Of a stretch of DNA of 64,000 nucleotides, positions 8,730-17,595 are shown piece by piece. The translations under genes were made by a program, and so were the position numbers. The DNA is from an uncultured Eubacteriales bacterium (GTDB taxonomy: Bacteria > Bacillota > Clostridia > Oscillospirales > Oscillospiraceae), in contig URAZ01000003.1 of the NCBI GenBank assembly GCA_900545925.1, positions 53,681 to 117,680 on the forward strand, given 5' to 3'. The stretch's first letter is position 1. Each line of letters starts with the position of its first letter. The notes under the pieces are model-generated. The model made no database searches and was not told the origin of the DNA. It was given only the letters and a program-made list of their open reading frames with translations.

Positions 8730-9065
8730 TTGTTTATTTATAGCAGATTTGAATCGCTGATCCATGAGACAGGCGTGACCAAAGCATCCATCGCCCGCCG
8801 CATTGGCCGCACGCCAACCGTATGCCAGGACTGGAAGGCCGGCAAATCCGAGCCCAGCGCCGACCAGCTTCAGATCGTCGCCGCCGCGCTTGGCACGACG
8901 CCCGCCTACCTCACCGGTGCAACGGATGAAAAAAAACTCCCCGCCGGCGCGCCGTCCGACGAGGAGGATCCGCTCGACACGAGACTCAGGGAACTTCTTT
9001 CTCATGCTGACGATGATCTGAAGCAGGCCATGATCGCGTTTTTAGAGCGCTTTCAAAAAAAGTAA
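8730..9065 (+). CDS. XRE-family phage regulator
   Basis: A 111-residue protein with an N-terminal helix-turn-helix: RFESLIHETGVTKASIARRIGRTPTVCQDWKAGKSEPSADQLQIVAAALGTTPAYLTG is the standard XRE/Cro-CI layout, followed by an acidic linker and a C-terminal helix (DDDLKQAMIAFLERF). The likely start is TTG 8730, placed five bases after GAGGTGG; a TTG at 8706 and a GTG at 8721 are alternatives. It is divergent from the structural operon and lies just behind the two facing promoters, so it is probably the repressor or Cro-like switch protein. Confidence 0.8.
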   Translation: MFIYSRFESLIHETGVTKASIARRIGRTPTVCQDWKAGKSEPSADQLQIVAAALGTTPAYLTGATDEKKLPAGAPSDEEDPLDTRLRELLSHADDDLKQAMIAFLERFQKK

Positions 9066-9168
9066 GAAACTGCTGCTTTTCTTCCCGGCTCAGCGCCGCA
9101 AACATCCGGACGATCTGCTCGTCCGCCGTTTCCTGTTTGTCTGGTCTGTCTGCTCGGTGTTTCGTCAT
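8986..9168 (-). CDS. Small helical ORF overlapping the regulator gene end
   Basis: A 60-codon frame, MTKHRADRPDKQETADEQIVRMFAALSREEKQQFLTFFESAL..., convergent with and overlapping the 3' end of the XRE gene by 80 bases. The helix AALSREEKQQFLTFFESAL looks natural, and AGGAG lies about ten bases before the ATG. The C-terminal third within the overlap looks less protein-like. It may be real or chance. Confidence 0.35.
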   Translation of the reverse strand: MTKHRADRPDKQETADEQIVRMFAALSREEKQQFLTFFESALKTRSWPASDHRQHEKEVP

Positions 9169-9369
9169 CCTGCATCCACTCCTAAATTCCGTTCCGTTCT
9201 TCCAGCTGCTGATGTTTGAGGCAGTGTTTTTATATTAAAACATTTGTTCTAGTTTTTCAAGATGGCAGAACGCCCAAAGAATCGATAAAATTTTCTACTG
9301 TCGCCTGTCTGGTCTTGTCCCAAAAACAGGACATTTATCGTTTTCTCCTTCCCCCGCCCGTTTCTGTTC
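9169..9369. other. Intergenic, no gene seen
   Basis: About 200 bases between the prophage control region and the tRNA-Leu promoter. It is locally AT-rich, with no convincing frame, terminator or att-like repeat. Confidence 0.5.
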
Positions 9370-9398
9370 TTGACGCACCCGCTTTTCAGTGCTAAAAT
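9370..9398 (+). promoter_or_regulatory. Promoter of tRNA-Leu(UAA)
   Basis: TTGACG (9370-9375), 17-base spacer, TAAAAT (9393-9398), ending ten bases before the mature tRNA sequence. Confidence 0.75.
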
Positions 9399-9408
9399 AT
9401 TCCCATCT

Positions 9409-9494
9409 GCCGGTGTGGTGGAATGGCAGACACAAGGGACTTAAAATCCCTCGGCGTAACAACCGTGCGGGTTCGAGCCCCGCCACCGGCACCA
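9409..9494 (+). tRNA. tRNA-Leu (anticodon UAA)
   Basis: An 86-base gene with encoded CCA. Acceptor strands GCCGGTG and CACCGGC pair fully; the D-arm region is GGTGGAATGGCAGAC; the anticodon stem GGGAC/ATCCC-type loop holds TTAAAA with anticodon TAA; a long class II variable arm (CTCGGCGTAACAACCG region) precedes GGTTCGAGCC. The prophage lies on its 5' side, so this tRNA is not an obvious attachment site for it. Confidence 0.95.
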
Positions 9495-9569
9495 CTCAGA
9501 AATGACCTTTGTATGTCAGATGACCGCTTAGGGCGCGTCCATCTCGACAGCAAAGGTCTTTCTTCGTTC

Positions 9570-9602
9570 AAACCCGCAATCGCTTCGCTGGATTGCGGGT
9601 TT
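9570..9602 (+). terminator. Hairpin after tRNA-Leu
   Basis: A perfect 12-bp stem, AAACCCGCAATC against GATTGCGGGTTT, with a nine-base loop. It has T residues at the 3' end and fits a terminator for the tRNA transcript; it can also work from the other side. Confidence 0.65.
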
Positions 9603-9622
9603 GTGCTCCGCATCAAAACGTG

Positions 9623-9657
9623 ACAGCGCCCGGCTCCGTAAAAGAGCCGGGCGCTGT
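9623..9657 (-). terminator. Perfect 14-bp hairpin, likely terminator of secretion operon
   Basis: ACAGCGCCCGGCTC pairs exactly with GAGCCGGGCGCTGT around a seven-base loop. Read leftwards it follows the last gene of the 9765-28242 locus and is followed by a short T-rich stretch (cacgttttg). Confidence 0.6.
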
Positions 9658-9764
9658 GCTTGAGGGAAAAAAGAGGCTTGCGAAGGGTTATGATACTGCG
9701 AGTAGTTTCACAAAAAAATCATGCCGGTGCTGGATACCCGCCGTACATACGTTGGCCGCGGTGC

Positions 9765-12700
9765 CTATCGCGCCGCATGATTCCGGCTGTGCCGGTCTGC
9801 TTCTGCCGGTGCGGCAATGCTGGTGCAGGAGTTCGAGTGGGTTCTGCCGTCGCAGACATCGCTTGCAGTCAGGATGTATGATTCGTCGGCAGCATACTGT
9901 TCACCTTCAACCCATTCCTTACGAGTTTCAGAATAAGAAGATGACGATGTATTGTCCGCGCTACCTATTTCTTTTTTCATCCTCGCAGTGGCCGTGTATG
10001 TTTTTCCGTTGTAAAGATAGGTCGCGGTGAGCGTATAGTAGACATCAAATGGCATATCGGAACCGTCAACAACATACTGTCCATTTTCGACCCATCCATT
10101 AAGAGGCTCAGGAGTTATCATCCATGTTACATTGTCAATTATAAAATTGGGGATATTGGTGTTTATTTTCCAGTAAAAATAGCCGCCTGAAGCAATAGGA
10201 TCGCCATAGGTGATTTCAAACGTATACTCGACCCGCTTTGCCGTCTGCGTATATGTGGCGGAATAGAAAGAACCATCTGGCTTTTTGTAATTATATAAAG
10301 CAGTGATAGTACAGTCGATGGCTCGATTTACATACAGGAACCCGTCAGTATCTTGGAACCAGTCTCCCTGTGACGGTGTAACAGACCATACGGTCTGGTT
10401 TCTCTGATAGCCCGGAATGTTTGTGTCTACACTATAGCAAGCGTATTCTTCCGAACCACCTAATACTGAGATAGCGAAGTGATATTCTTTTTCCTCTTGC
10501 TTTTCCCCGACGACGACCGTTGTTGAGCCGGAATATTTACGGCCGTTGTAGGTCATTGTGGCGGAAATGACCGCAGTGCCCGAGCCAGCTGCGTGAAGAG
10601 TTTTACCCTCAAAGTACGCGACGCTCGGATTCGACGAGCTCCAGGTCACGTCCTGACCGGCAGGATCGGTCGTAGCGTACAGGCGCAGGCCCTCGCTCAG
10701 CTCCTCCTGCGTGACGGTGACGCTCGGCGTCTTGACCGTGACGTTGAAGGTCGTGCTGACGCCCTGATAGGTGACAGTGACCTGCTTGGAGCCTGCGCTG
10801 CTCAGATCGGCGTTGGTCGTAAAGCCGCTGGTGATGGTCTGCGTTTTGCCCGCAGTGTCGGTATAGCGGACGCTCAGACCGGTGGTATTCAGCTTGTCGC
10901 CGATATAATAGGTTGTCTTGCTCGGCCGGTTGACGACAGACAGCGACGCCTTCCCGGCGGGCTGCTCCTTCTCGGGCTGCTTGGCCGGTTCCTTCGCCGG
11001 TTCCTTTGCCGGCTGCTGCGTGGTTCCGCCGCCGCTGCTGATGCACAGGTCGGGCGTGCGCGTACCGGAGATGTAATAGTAATCCGAGTCGCTGTAGCCG
11101 TTGAACTGGAAATCAACAACGCAGCCCGCGGCGACCTGACTGTTATGGACCTTCTTGACAGCATACTGCACCCCTGCTGCCTGCAAAGCGGCCTCCGCGT
11201 CCTGCTGCTTGGTGTTCTGGTCAAAGCGCTGTACCTTTGCATAGCTTTCGGAATTGAGCACCCAGACAGTACACTGCCTGACCTGCCCCGCATAGAGCGC
11301 GGTCACAAAGGTGCAGCCCTCCGCAACGCCGGTCACAACACCATTCCACAGAACAGAGGCAACGCGCGGATCGGCAGAAACCCAGTAAACCATGCTCGCG
11401 TCAATGTCCCCAAGCTGCTGGCAGAGCGGGAATTCCTCACCGACCTCCAGAATGACACTTCCCACCATTTCCAGCGGGCGACTGTCATTGACAGTCACAT
11501 AGCAGGAAGCCGCTTCGCCGCCAACCACAACAGTGACCGTCGCCGCACCGGGAGCAATCGCAACAACATAACCGTCCACGTCAACAAAGACGGAGGAAGG
11601 ATTGCTGGACGACCAGACGATGGAACCTGCGCTTCCGCTGTATTGCAGCGTATCCGCCAGATCAAACGTCTCGCCGACCTGAAGATCGAGCAGCGGCTTG
11701 AACTGATTGATCGTAACATTGGACTGCGAAGGCTGGTTGGTGCTGTCGGAACTGATGTCCAGCCCAATTTTGGTGCCGGGCGCCGCCTCGCTGCCGCCGA
11801 GCGGCGTCTGCGCCGCGACATGGCCGAGCGCAACATAGCTGCATGTGACGCCCTGCGCCGCAGAGCCAAAGCCGCTCTGCGCCAGCAGCCGCTCCGCCTC
11901 CGCCTGATCCTTATACAGAACATTCGGCACAAGCTGCTTCTGCGGGCCGAGGCTGACGACGAAATAGACGCCGGTTCCCTTCAGAACCTGTTCGCCGCTC
12001 GCCGGAGACTGCTGGATGATGCTGCCGCTCGGGATAGACGGATGGTAGCGCAGCGCGCATTTGACGCCGTAAAGCGACAGCGTGCGCAAATCCTGCTTGG
12101 CTGTGTCAAACGGCTGGCCGACATAATCGCGGACCGTCACATAGGAATCTGCGGACGGAACCACCACAGCAATGTCAACTGATCCGTCTGAGTCACTGCC
12201 GTCCGAGGGCGGCTCAGGCAGAGGCGTTACCGGTTCGTCCGGCTCTTCCACAACACGGAGCGTGATCTTCGAGTCGGAGGTCAGCGGTGAGCCGGGCGTT
12301 ACGCTCTGATCGACGATGGTTCCGGGCATTTCCGTGCTGCTTGAAACATATTCCCATTTGATCTGCTTGTCCGAAATACCCATCTGCGTCAGATAATCCT
12401 CCGCAGCATCCTTGAGCATGGACGTCGTATCTCCCATAGTACCCGCAGGCCGCTCCTTGCCAAGACTAGCCGTGGCCCGCAGATCGGACGAGGGTTCCAG
12501 CTTCGTACCGGATTTCGGATCCTGGCTCAGAATACGCCCCTGCTCGACGCCCGCGTCGTAATCAGAACCCTCCACGACCAAACGCAGTGAGGCCTTTTCC
12601 GCCGTTGCTACCGCATCGACGACCTGCATATTCACAACGTTCGGGCTCAGAACATAGCCGTCCTTCGTCACAACGGGCTTCTGACCGCGGTTGAGATAGA

Positions 12701-13808
12701 GCAAAACGCCGCCCGCAGCAATCGCGGCCGTCAACACGCCTGCAGCGATCTTCGCCCAGAGCGGCCAGCTGAAGCTGCCGCGCTTACGGATCGTCTCCTG
12801 CACGCGCCGGGCCGGCGTCTGCGCGGTCAGTTCCTCATAGAGTTCAGCCACGCTCTGCGTGCGCTCCTGCGTATGCAGGGCCATGCCGTTGAGAAGCGCC
12901 GTTTCCTGCGCCTTTGTAATAGCCTTGTTGTATTTGGACGGGGGCGGTAGCAGATCGCGCTTGTGCTGCTGCAGATATTCCCCGCGCTCAATCGCGCCTG
13001 GCGGCGTAACGCCTGTCATCATCTGATAGAGCGTCGCGCTGAGTGCATAGACATCAGCCGCCGGGCCCTGTACGCCGTGGCTGTTATACTGCTCCTCGGG
13101 CGAATAGCCGTCCTTGATGATCACGGTCATGCTCTTGCCGCAGTCGTGGACAGCATGGCGCGCAGCACCGAAATCGATCAGCCGGACGCCGCCGTCCTTC
13201 AAAACCATGATGTTGTCCGGCGCGATGTCCCGGTGAATCATTCCGCTGTCATGGACCCTTTGCAGCGACAGCATGATCGGCGTCAGCATGGCAATTGCCT
13301 TCTCCGGCGCGATCCGTTCCTGCGGCGAGACAGCCGATTCCTTTTTCAGATACTCGCTCAGCGTGATACCGTCGAGATATTCCATCACGAGATAGGCCGT
13401 TTCGTTTGCGGAGAAGCAGTCGTAGACGTGGACAATGCCTTCCTCATCCTGAAACGCGGACAGGCGCTTTGCTTCGTCCAGGAATTTTTCCTTGCCAAAC
13501 TGGAAATATTCGCCTTCTTTTCCTGTAAAAACAGTCAAGCGGCTCTCGCCGGGGCGGCGGGTAGCATACTCGCTGGGCAGATATTCCTTGATTGCAACCT
13601 TATGCAGCAGCAGCGCGTCCCACGCGAGATAAGTCACGCTGAAGCCGCCATGCCCCAGTGCGCGGCCAATGACGTAGCGCTCTTTCAAGATTGCGCCCGG
13701 CCGCATATAGGTCGCAAGTTCCGGCTCGGTTCCCTCTGCATAGCCGCAGTGCGGGCAGATGTCGAACGAGTCGTCGTATTGCTCAAAGCATCCAAAGCAG
13801 ATTTTCAT
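9765..13808 (-). CDS. Membrane Ser/Thr protein kinase with PASTA-like and Ig-like outer domains
   Basis: A 1347-residue protein. It opens with a zinc ribbon (CFGCFEQ...CPHCGY), followed by a kinase domain (about 35-300) with glycine loop GHGGFSVTYLA, VAIKEY lysine near 72, HRDIAPDN near 193 and DFGAAR near 212, so it looks catalytically intact. A single transmembrane helix lies near 345-368. Outside are PASTA-like units (VVNMQVVDAVATAEKASLRL, YVGQPFDTAKQDLRTLSLYG), Big_2-like Ig units (IVWSSSNPSSVFV, DVTWSSSNPSVAYF), an acidic/proline linker and a Big_3-like unit (YYIGDKLNTTGLSVRY). The C-terminal repeats contain GWVENGQYVVDGS; the last copy is degenerate. ATG 13808 follows GAGAGG. It probably senses envelope state and phosphorylates partners of the FHA protein encoded upstream. 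Confidence 0.88.
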   Translation of the reverse strand: MKICFGCFEQYDDSFDICPHCGYAEGTEPELATYMRPGAILKERYVIGRALGHGGFSVTYLAWDALLLHKVAIKEYLPSEYATRRPGESRLTVFTGKEGEYFQFGKEKFLDEAKRLSAFQDEEGIVHVYDCFSANETAYLVMEYLDGITLSEYLKKESAVSPQERIAPEKAIAMLTPIMLSLQRVHDSGMIHRDIAPDNIMVLKDGGVRLIDFGAARHAVHDCGKSMTVIIKDGYSPEEQYNSHGVQGPAADVYALSATLYQMMTGVTPPGAIERGEYLQQHKRDLLPPPSKYNKAITKAQETALLNGMALHTQERTQSVAELYEELTAQTPARRVQETIRKRGSFSWPLWAKIAAGVLTAAIAAGGVLLYLNRGQKPVVTKDGYVLSPNVVNMQVVDAVATAEKASLRLVVEGSDYDAGVEQGRILSQDPKSGTKLEPSSDLRATASLGKERPAGTMGDTTSMLKDAAEDYLTQMGISDKQIKWEYVSSSTEMPGTIVDQSVTPGSPLTSDSKITLRVVEEPDEPVTPLPEPPSDGSDSDGSVDIAVVVPSADSYVTVRDYVGQPFDTAKQDLRTLSLYGVKCALRYHPSIPSGSIIQQSPASGEQVLKGTGVYFVVSLGPQKQLVPNVLYKDQAEAERLLAQSGFGSAAQGVTCSYVALGHVAAQTPLGGSEAAPGTKIGLDISSDSTNQPSQSNVTINQFKPLLDLQVGETFDLADTLQYSGSAGSIVWSSSNPSSVFVDVDGYVVAIAPGAATVTVVVGGEAASCYVTVNDSRPLEMVGSVILEVGEEFPLCQQLGDIDASMVYWVSADPRVASVLWNGVVTGVAEGCTFVTALYAGQVRQCTVWVLNSESYAKVQRFDQNTKQQDAEAALQAAGVQYAVKKVHNSQVAAGCVVDFQFNGYSDSDYYYISGTRTPDLCISSGGGTTQQPAKEPAKEPAKQPEKEQPAGKASLSVVNRPSKTTYYIGDKLNTTGLSVRYTDTAGKTQTITSGFTTNADLSSAGSKQVTVTYQGVSTTFNVTVKTPSVTVTQEELSEGLRLYATTDPAGQDVTWSSSNPSVAYFEGKTLHAAGSGTAVISATMTYNGRKYSGSTTVVVGEKQEEKEYHFAISVLGGSEEYACYSVDTNIPGYQRNQTVWSVTPSQGDWFQDTDGFLYVNRAIDCTITALYNYKKPDGSFYSATYTQTAKRVEYTFEITYGDPIASGGYFYWKINTNIPNFIIDNVTWMITPEPLNGWVENGQYVVDGSDMPFDVYYTLTATYLYNGKTYTATARMKKEIGSADNTSSSSYSETRKEWVEGEQYAADESYILTASDVCDGRTHSNSCTSIAAPAEADRHSRNHAAR

Positions 13809-13823
13809 GTTTTTCCTCTCTTT

Positions 13824-15800
13824 CTACGCGATTCCGCACGACCGAGGCTGCGTCTCGGCAAGAATATCCGCAAGTTCTCCGGCAATGTCTCGGTACTCCT
13901 CATATACCGCGCTGGATATGGGGACGCAGGGATAATGGTTCTCAAGATACAAACAGCGCTGTCCGTCCTCACTCAAAAGATACGACAGGAACCGCACGGC
14001 GCAGGCCGTTTCTTTTTTTGAGGCCTTTTGTGTAATTGACCAGACATTCTGGAGCATACAGGCTGACTCCGGCGACTGCACGGCGTACAGCCGGTAGCGT
14101 CCTGTCATCTGCGCCTGCACATCAGCGGCGTCTGCAGTATCTCCGTAATACAGGCCCTGCTCACCGGACAAGAACGCATCCAGCGTATCCGCGCTGACCT
14201 TCATATTATCCGTTTCCGGGATGGAACTCTGGAACAGCACCTCATAGGCGGGTAAAAACGACGCCTTCATCCCGGCCTTGAGATCGAGACTGGCCAGGCT
14301 GGTAAGCGTTGCGCCGGTAGCCTGCCGGAAATCGAAGCCGATGCCCTCGGCGCAGGCATTTGACGCATACAAAACGGGAAGCCCATAGCCAAGCGCGGCA
14401 TATTCCCCGCTGACCGGTGCAGCCAGGCGGAACTCCTCCGAAGAGATCTGCCGGTTCAGTTGACGGATTGCCTTTGCGTTGCAGGCAAGTTCAGCGCTTT
14501 GCGCAGTGCGCTCGAACAAAACCGGCAATGTCCCATCCTGCTCTGCCTGCTTGAGCTGCTGCTCATATTGCTCGGGCGCAATACTTTGCAGCCGCAGTTC
14601 AACATTCGGGTACAGCGTCTGAAACGCGTCGGCAGCAGCGTTCAGCGCGGCGATCTTATTCTGTCCGCTTGCGCGGAGCGGGTCCGCGGTAAACCAGATA
14701 TCGACTGTCGCGTCCGGCAGCGTCGCCTTGGCCGCGCGGCTGAGCCAGAGATACCCGACCGTGCCGCCGACGATGGCAAGCACCAGAAACACGCTCAACA
14801 GGCTGATCCACTTCCTGCGCTGCTTTTCTTTCCGTGTTTTTTCAAGGCTTTTCGTCTGCTGGTATTGGAGCAGCGCGCGGGAAAACTCCTCCGCACGGGA
14901 AAACCGCAGTTCCGGCTCCAGCGCCAGCGCCTGCATGACAGCATTGCTGACCGGCTCCGGAATCTCGGGCTTCAGAGCATGCGGGGCCTTAAGATGATCC
15001 GTCGGCCAGCGGTTAAGCGCACTTTCTGGTTTTTTGCCGAGCATCGCAGTGTACAGCGTAGCGCCCAACGCGTAAATATCCGTCTGCGGCCCCTGATGCG
15101 CGGAGCGGGAGTACTGCTCCGGCGGGGTAAAGCAGTCCTTGAACACGACCGTCAGCGGGGTCTGCTGCACAGAAACCCTGGCAGCCCCGAAATCGATCAG
15201 CTTGATCTTACCGTCGTCGCACAGGAAGATGTTGTCCGGGCTGACGTCCCGGTGGACGATTCCCTTCCGGTGCAGCGCAGCGAGCGCATCACAGACGACC
15301 GCGCCGATAGCGACCGTGCGTTCCCACTCCAGCGGGGCGCGCTCGATCTCCGTTTTCAGCGTGTGACCGCGCAGATATTCCATAACGATATAGGCCGTTC
15401 CGTTTTCTTCAAAATATTCCCGCACCTGCACGATATTCGGGACCGAATGGAACTGCATCATATTCTGTGCCTCGTTCAGAAAGCGCGCATAGCCCTGCCG
15501 AAATTCTTCCGTCCGTTTTCCCGCATAGAGGATGACCTCCTTGCTGCCGGGAATGCGGTTGGTAATGCCGGATGGGAAATATTCCTTCAGTGCAATCGTA
15601 CACGCAAGCTTTTTGTCGTAGGCGCGGTATGTAATGCCAAAGCCGCCGATACCGATCACAGACTCGATGCGGTACCGCCCGGCGATCTCCCAACCCGGCT
15701 GCAGCGCGTTTGGCACTTCCTCCGTCTGCGAATAGCCGCAGTATGGACACGCCGCGGCAGAATCCGCAATCGGCCTGCCGCATTTTTCACAGGTTCTCAT
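13824..15800 (-). CDS. Membrane Ser/Thr kinase fused to a solute-binding-protein-like domain
   Basis: A 658-residue protein. It has an N-terminal zinc ribbon (CEKCGRPI...CPYCGYS) and a kinase domain with GIGGFGITYRA, ALKEYF, HRDVSPDN (near 182) and DFGAAR (near 203). One transmembrane helix follows (about 335-357, WISLLSVFLVLAIVGGTVGYL). The ~300-residue extracytoplasmic part looks like a family 1 ABC solute-binding protein: VDIWFTADPLRASGQNK, AFQTLYPNVELRLQSI, YGLPVLYASNAC, ACAVRFLSYLLSEDGQRC. No transporter is linked, so the domain probably serves as a ligand sensor. ATG 15800 follows AAGGAG and overlaps the upstream stop as ATGA. It resembles EssB in topology: cytosolic kinase fold, one helix, outer domain. 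Confidence 0.85.
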   Translation of the reverse strand: MRTCEKCGRPIADSAAACPYCGYSQTEEVPNALQPGWEIAGRYRIESVIGIGGFGITYRAYDKKLACTIALKEYFPSGITNRIPGSKEVILYAGKRTEEFRQGYARFLNEAQNMMQFHSVPNIVQVREYFEENGTAYIVMEYLRGHTLKTEIERAPLEWERTVAIGAVVCDALAALHRKGIVHRDVSPDNIFLCDDGKIKLIDFGAARVSVQQTPLTVVFKDCFTPPEQYSRSAHQGPQTDIYALGATLYTAMLGKKPESALNRWPTDHLKAPHALKPEIPEPVSNAVMQALALEPELRFSRAEEFSRALLQYQQTKSLEKTRKEKQRRKWISLLSVFLVLAIVGGTVGYLWLSRAAKATLPDATVDIWFTADPLRASGQNKIAALNAAADAFQTLYPNVELRLQSIAPEQYEQQLKQAEQDGTLPVLFERTAQSAELACNAKAIRQLNRQISSEEFRLAAPVSGEYAALGYGLPVLYASNACAEGIGFDFRQATGATLTSLASLDLKAGMKASFLPAYEVLFQSSIPETDNMKVSADTLDAFLSGEQGLYYGDTADAADVQAQMTGRYRLYAVQSPESACMLQNVWSITQKASKKETACAVRFLSYLLSEDGQRCLYLENHYPCVPISSAVYEEYRDIAGELADILAETQPRSCGIA

Positions 15801-16843
15801 TTCTGCTCCTTATGAAAATAAGTATTCCAATGGAACGACTCTCCGCACAGCGGGACAAACAGGAGCGTCGTCGCACCGGTACGGATCAGATCATGCGCCT
15901 TCAGCTGCATCGGAGTCAGCAGCAGCGCGTCGTTCAGATACGTCAGTCCGCGTCCGTCGCCGGGCTGCAGATAAAACGCTTCCGAGGCCGGGTCAAACGT
16001 GAGAATGCAGTGCGCATTCCGGGAAACCTCGGGATCCGAACCGAGACACACATCCATATCCGCAGCGCGCCCGATCCGGTTTCTGCCGCCGGCAAGTGGG
16101 AATGACAGTCCCTGCTGACCGCCCAGCACACAGACCAGCCAGCCGACCACAGGCTCAATCTGATTCATCTCTCCGGAATACAGGATGTGCGTGCGTCCAT
16201 CGTCCGGCGCAGAGGCCGGAAAAAACGCCGGTTTTGGCATCTGGACAGGCACAGACTCCTGCGATGCAACGGGCGCGGGTTCCGGCTCGTCAGCTAGAAT
16301 AGCAGGTTCTTCCAGAATGATCTCATTCTCCTGCTCCGAAGCCGGAGAAAGCGGCTGTTCGGGTTCCGGAACCGGCTTCGGCTCGGACTGCCGTTCCTGC
16401 ACAGACGCCGGCAGAACCGCTTTGTCCATCCGTGCTCCGCAAAACGGGCAATATGGCTGCCGCTCCGCTCCATCCATCCGCGCACCGCAGCTTGGGCAAA
16501 CCGTCTGCTGCTCCTGCACAGGCACAGGCGGAACCGGCAGCTGCATCCCGTCCGGCGGGAACAGCGGCGTGGTGTGCATAATATCCAGCCGGGGCGTCCC
16601 CGCCTGCACAGGCGGCGGCGCGGAGAACCCGGCCACCGGCGTGTCCGGCAAAGACGTTTTCCCGCGCAGATCATCGAGACTCCAGTATCCGCCCTTTGCG
16701 GGCCCGTCCTGCGCAGGCGGTGCGGCGTGCTGCGCCGTCTGCGCTGTCCGTTCTAAAAAAGCCTTTGCCCGCGCGCAATGCGGGCAAGCCGAAAACTTGT
16801 CCGCATCGTAATAGTGATTCTTGTTACAAAGCACTTTATTCAT
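15797..16843 (-). CDS. FHA-domain protein with zinc ribbons
   Basis: A 348-residue cytosolic protein. It has an N-terminal CNKNHYYDADKFSACPHC site, a long proline/glutamate-rich linker, and a central double ribbon (CPSCGARMDG...CPFCGARMDK). A C-terminal FHA domain (about 230-330) carries GGRNRIGRAADMDVCLG, DPEVSRNAHCILTF and YLNDALLLTPMQLKAHDLIRTG, which hold the Arg, Ser and His of the phosphothreonine pocket. FHA proteins read phosphothreonine made by kinases such as the two downstream. GGAG precedes ATG 16843. It is the likely phospho-dependent adaptor of the secretion locus. Confidence 0.85.
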   Translation of the reverse strand: MNKVLCNKNHYYDADKFSACPHCARAKAFLERTAQTAQHAAPPAQDGPAKGGYWSLDDLRGKTSLPDTPVAGFSAPPPVQAGTPRLDIMHTTPLFPPDGMQLPVPPVPVQEQQTVCPSCGARMDGAERQPYCPFCGARMDKAVLPASVQERQSEPKPVPEPEQPLSPASEQENEIILEEPAILADEPEPAPVASQESVPVQMPKPAFFPASAPDDGRTHILYSGEMNQIEPVVGWLVCVLGGQQGLSFPLAGGRNRIGRAADMDVCLGSDPEVSRNAHCILTFDPASEAFYLQPGDGRGLTYLNDALLLTPMQLKAHDLIRTGATTLLFVPLCGESFHWNTYFHKEQK

Positions 16844-16857
16844 GTTGTCGTCTCCAT

Positions 16858-17595
16858 TTATCGGTGTCGTTTGATCAGGACCAGCGTGGTATTATCCTGC
16901 ATGGCGTCGCTGTGACTCAGCAGCACGGTCTGAAGATTTTTTGTCAGCTGCTGCGCAGTGCCGGGCTGGGAAAGCAGTTCCTCCAGCGTCTGCGTGCTAA
17001 GCGCCTGCATCAGCCCGTCGGAGCACAGCAAAATCACGTCTCCCCGTTCGATCGCCATCGGCTGCTGATTCTGCTCATACAGGCCAATTCCGTTCATCCC
17101 AAGATAGCTTGTCAGCGCCCGGCCGCGCCTGATCTCCCGGTCGTAAAACAGTTGGCTGATCTCCCCCTTTTCCAACCGCTGATTTAAGAACGCGGCATAA
17201 TTATGCTCCGGAACGAGACGCCGCAGCCTGCCGCCGCGCAGAAGGAACAAACCGCTGTCGCCGATGGACAGCCAGTACAGCCCGTCGCCGCGCGCCCAAA
17301 CGCTTACAATGGTCGAGCCGCCTCCGGCGGTCTGCTCCGCAACGGCCCGGTCCATCCAATCGATCGTCTGCTGATAGAGATAGGAGGGCGCAGCCTGCGG
17401 GTTTCCGCGAAATGCAGTCAGCAGCGTCTGCACGGCGCTCCGGCTGGCCTGCGCGCCGTCCGGCAGACCGCCGATCCCGTCGCAGACCGCCGCGAAGATC
17501 TCTCCCCACCGCCGTTCCAAACAATACGCATCCTGCTGCTCCTCCCGCCCGCCAAGCATCGTCAGAGTGGCGGTGGAATATCGGCTCAGAATCAT
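16858..17595 (-). CDS. PP2C-family Ser/Thr protein phosphatase
   Basis: A 245-residue cytosolic PPM/PP2C phosphatase. The metal and catalytic motifs appear in order: GGREEQQDA, FAAVCDGIGGLPDGAQAS, GGGSTIVSVW, LSIGDSGLFLLR, LLCSDGLMQAL and MQDNTTLVLIK. Length is normal for bacterial Stp-type enzymes. It would remove phosphate from targets of the two kinases encoded two genes downstream. Its ATG overlaps the DUF4176-like stop as ATGA, so the proteins are probably made together. Confidence 0.9.
   Translation of the reverse strand: MILSRYSTATLTMLGGREEQQDAYCLERRWGEIFAAVCDGIGGLPDGAQASRSAVQTLLTAFRGNPQAAPSYLYQQTIDWMDRAVAEQTAGGGSTIVSVWARGDGLYWLSIGDSGLFLLRGGRLRRLVPEHNYAAFLNQRLEKGEISQLFYDREIRRGRALTSYLGMNGIGLYEQNQQPMAIERGDVILLCSDGLMQALSTQTLEELLSQPGTAQQLTKNLQTVLLSHSDAMQDNTTLVLIKRHR

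Noticed and set aside
1..9494. Prophage integrated at tRNA-Leu(UAA)
   Set aside because: The phage genes lie on the 5' side of the tRNA, no integrase is visible in the window, and no repeat of the tRNA 3' end was seen to the left.
9295..9616. Minus-strand frames over tRNA-Leu(UAA) with GLEPARLLRRGILSPLCLP
   Set aside because: This peptide is the well-known antisense translation of a leucine tRNA gene.
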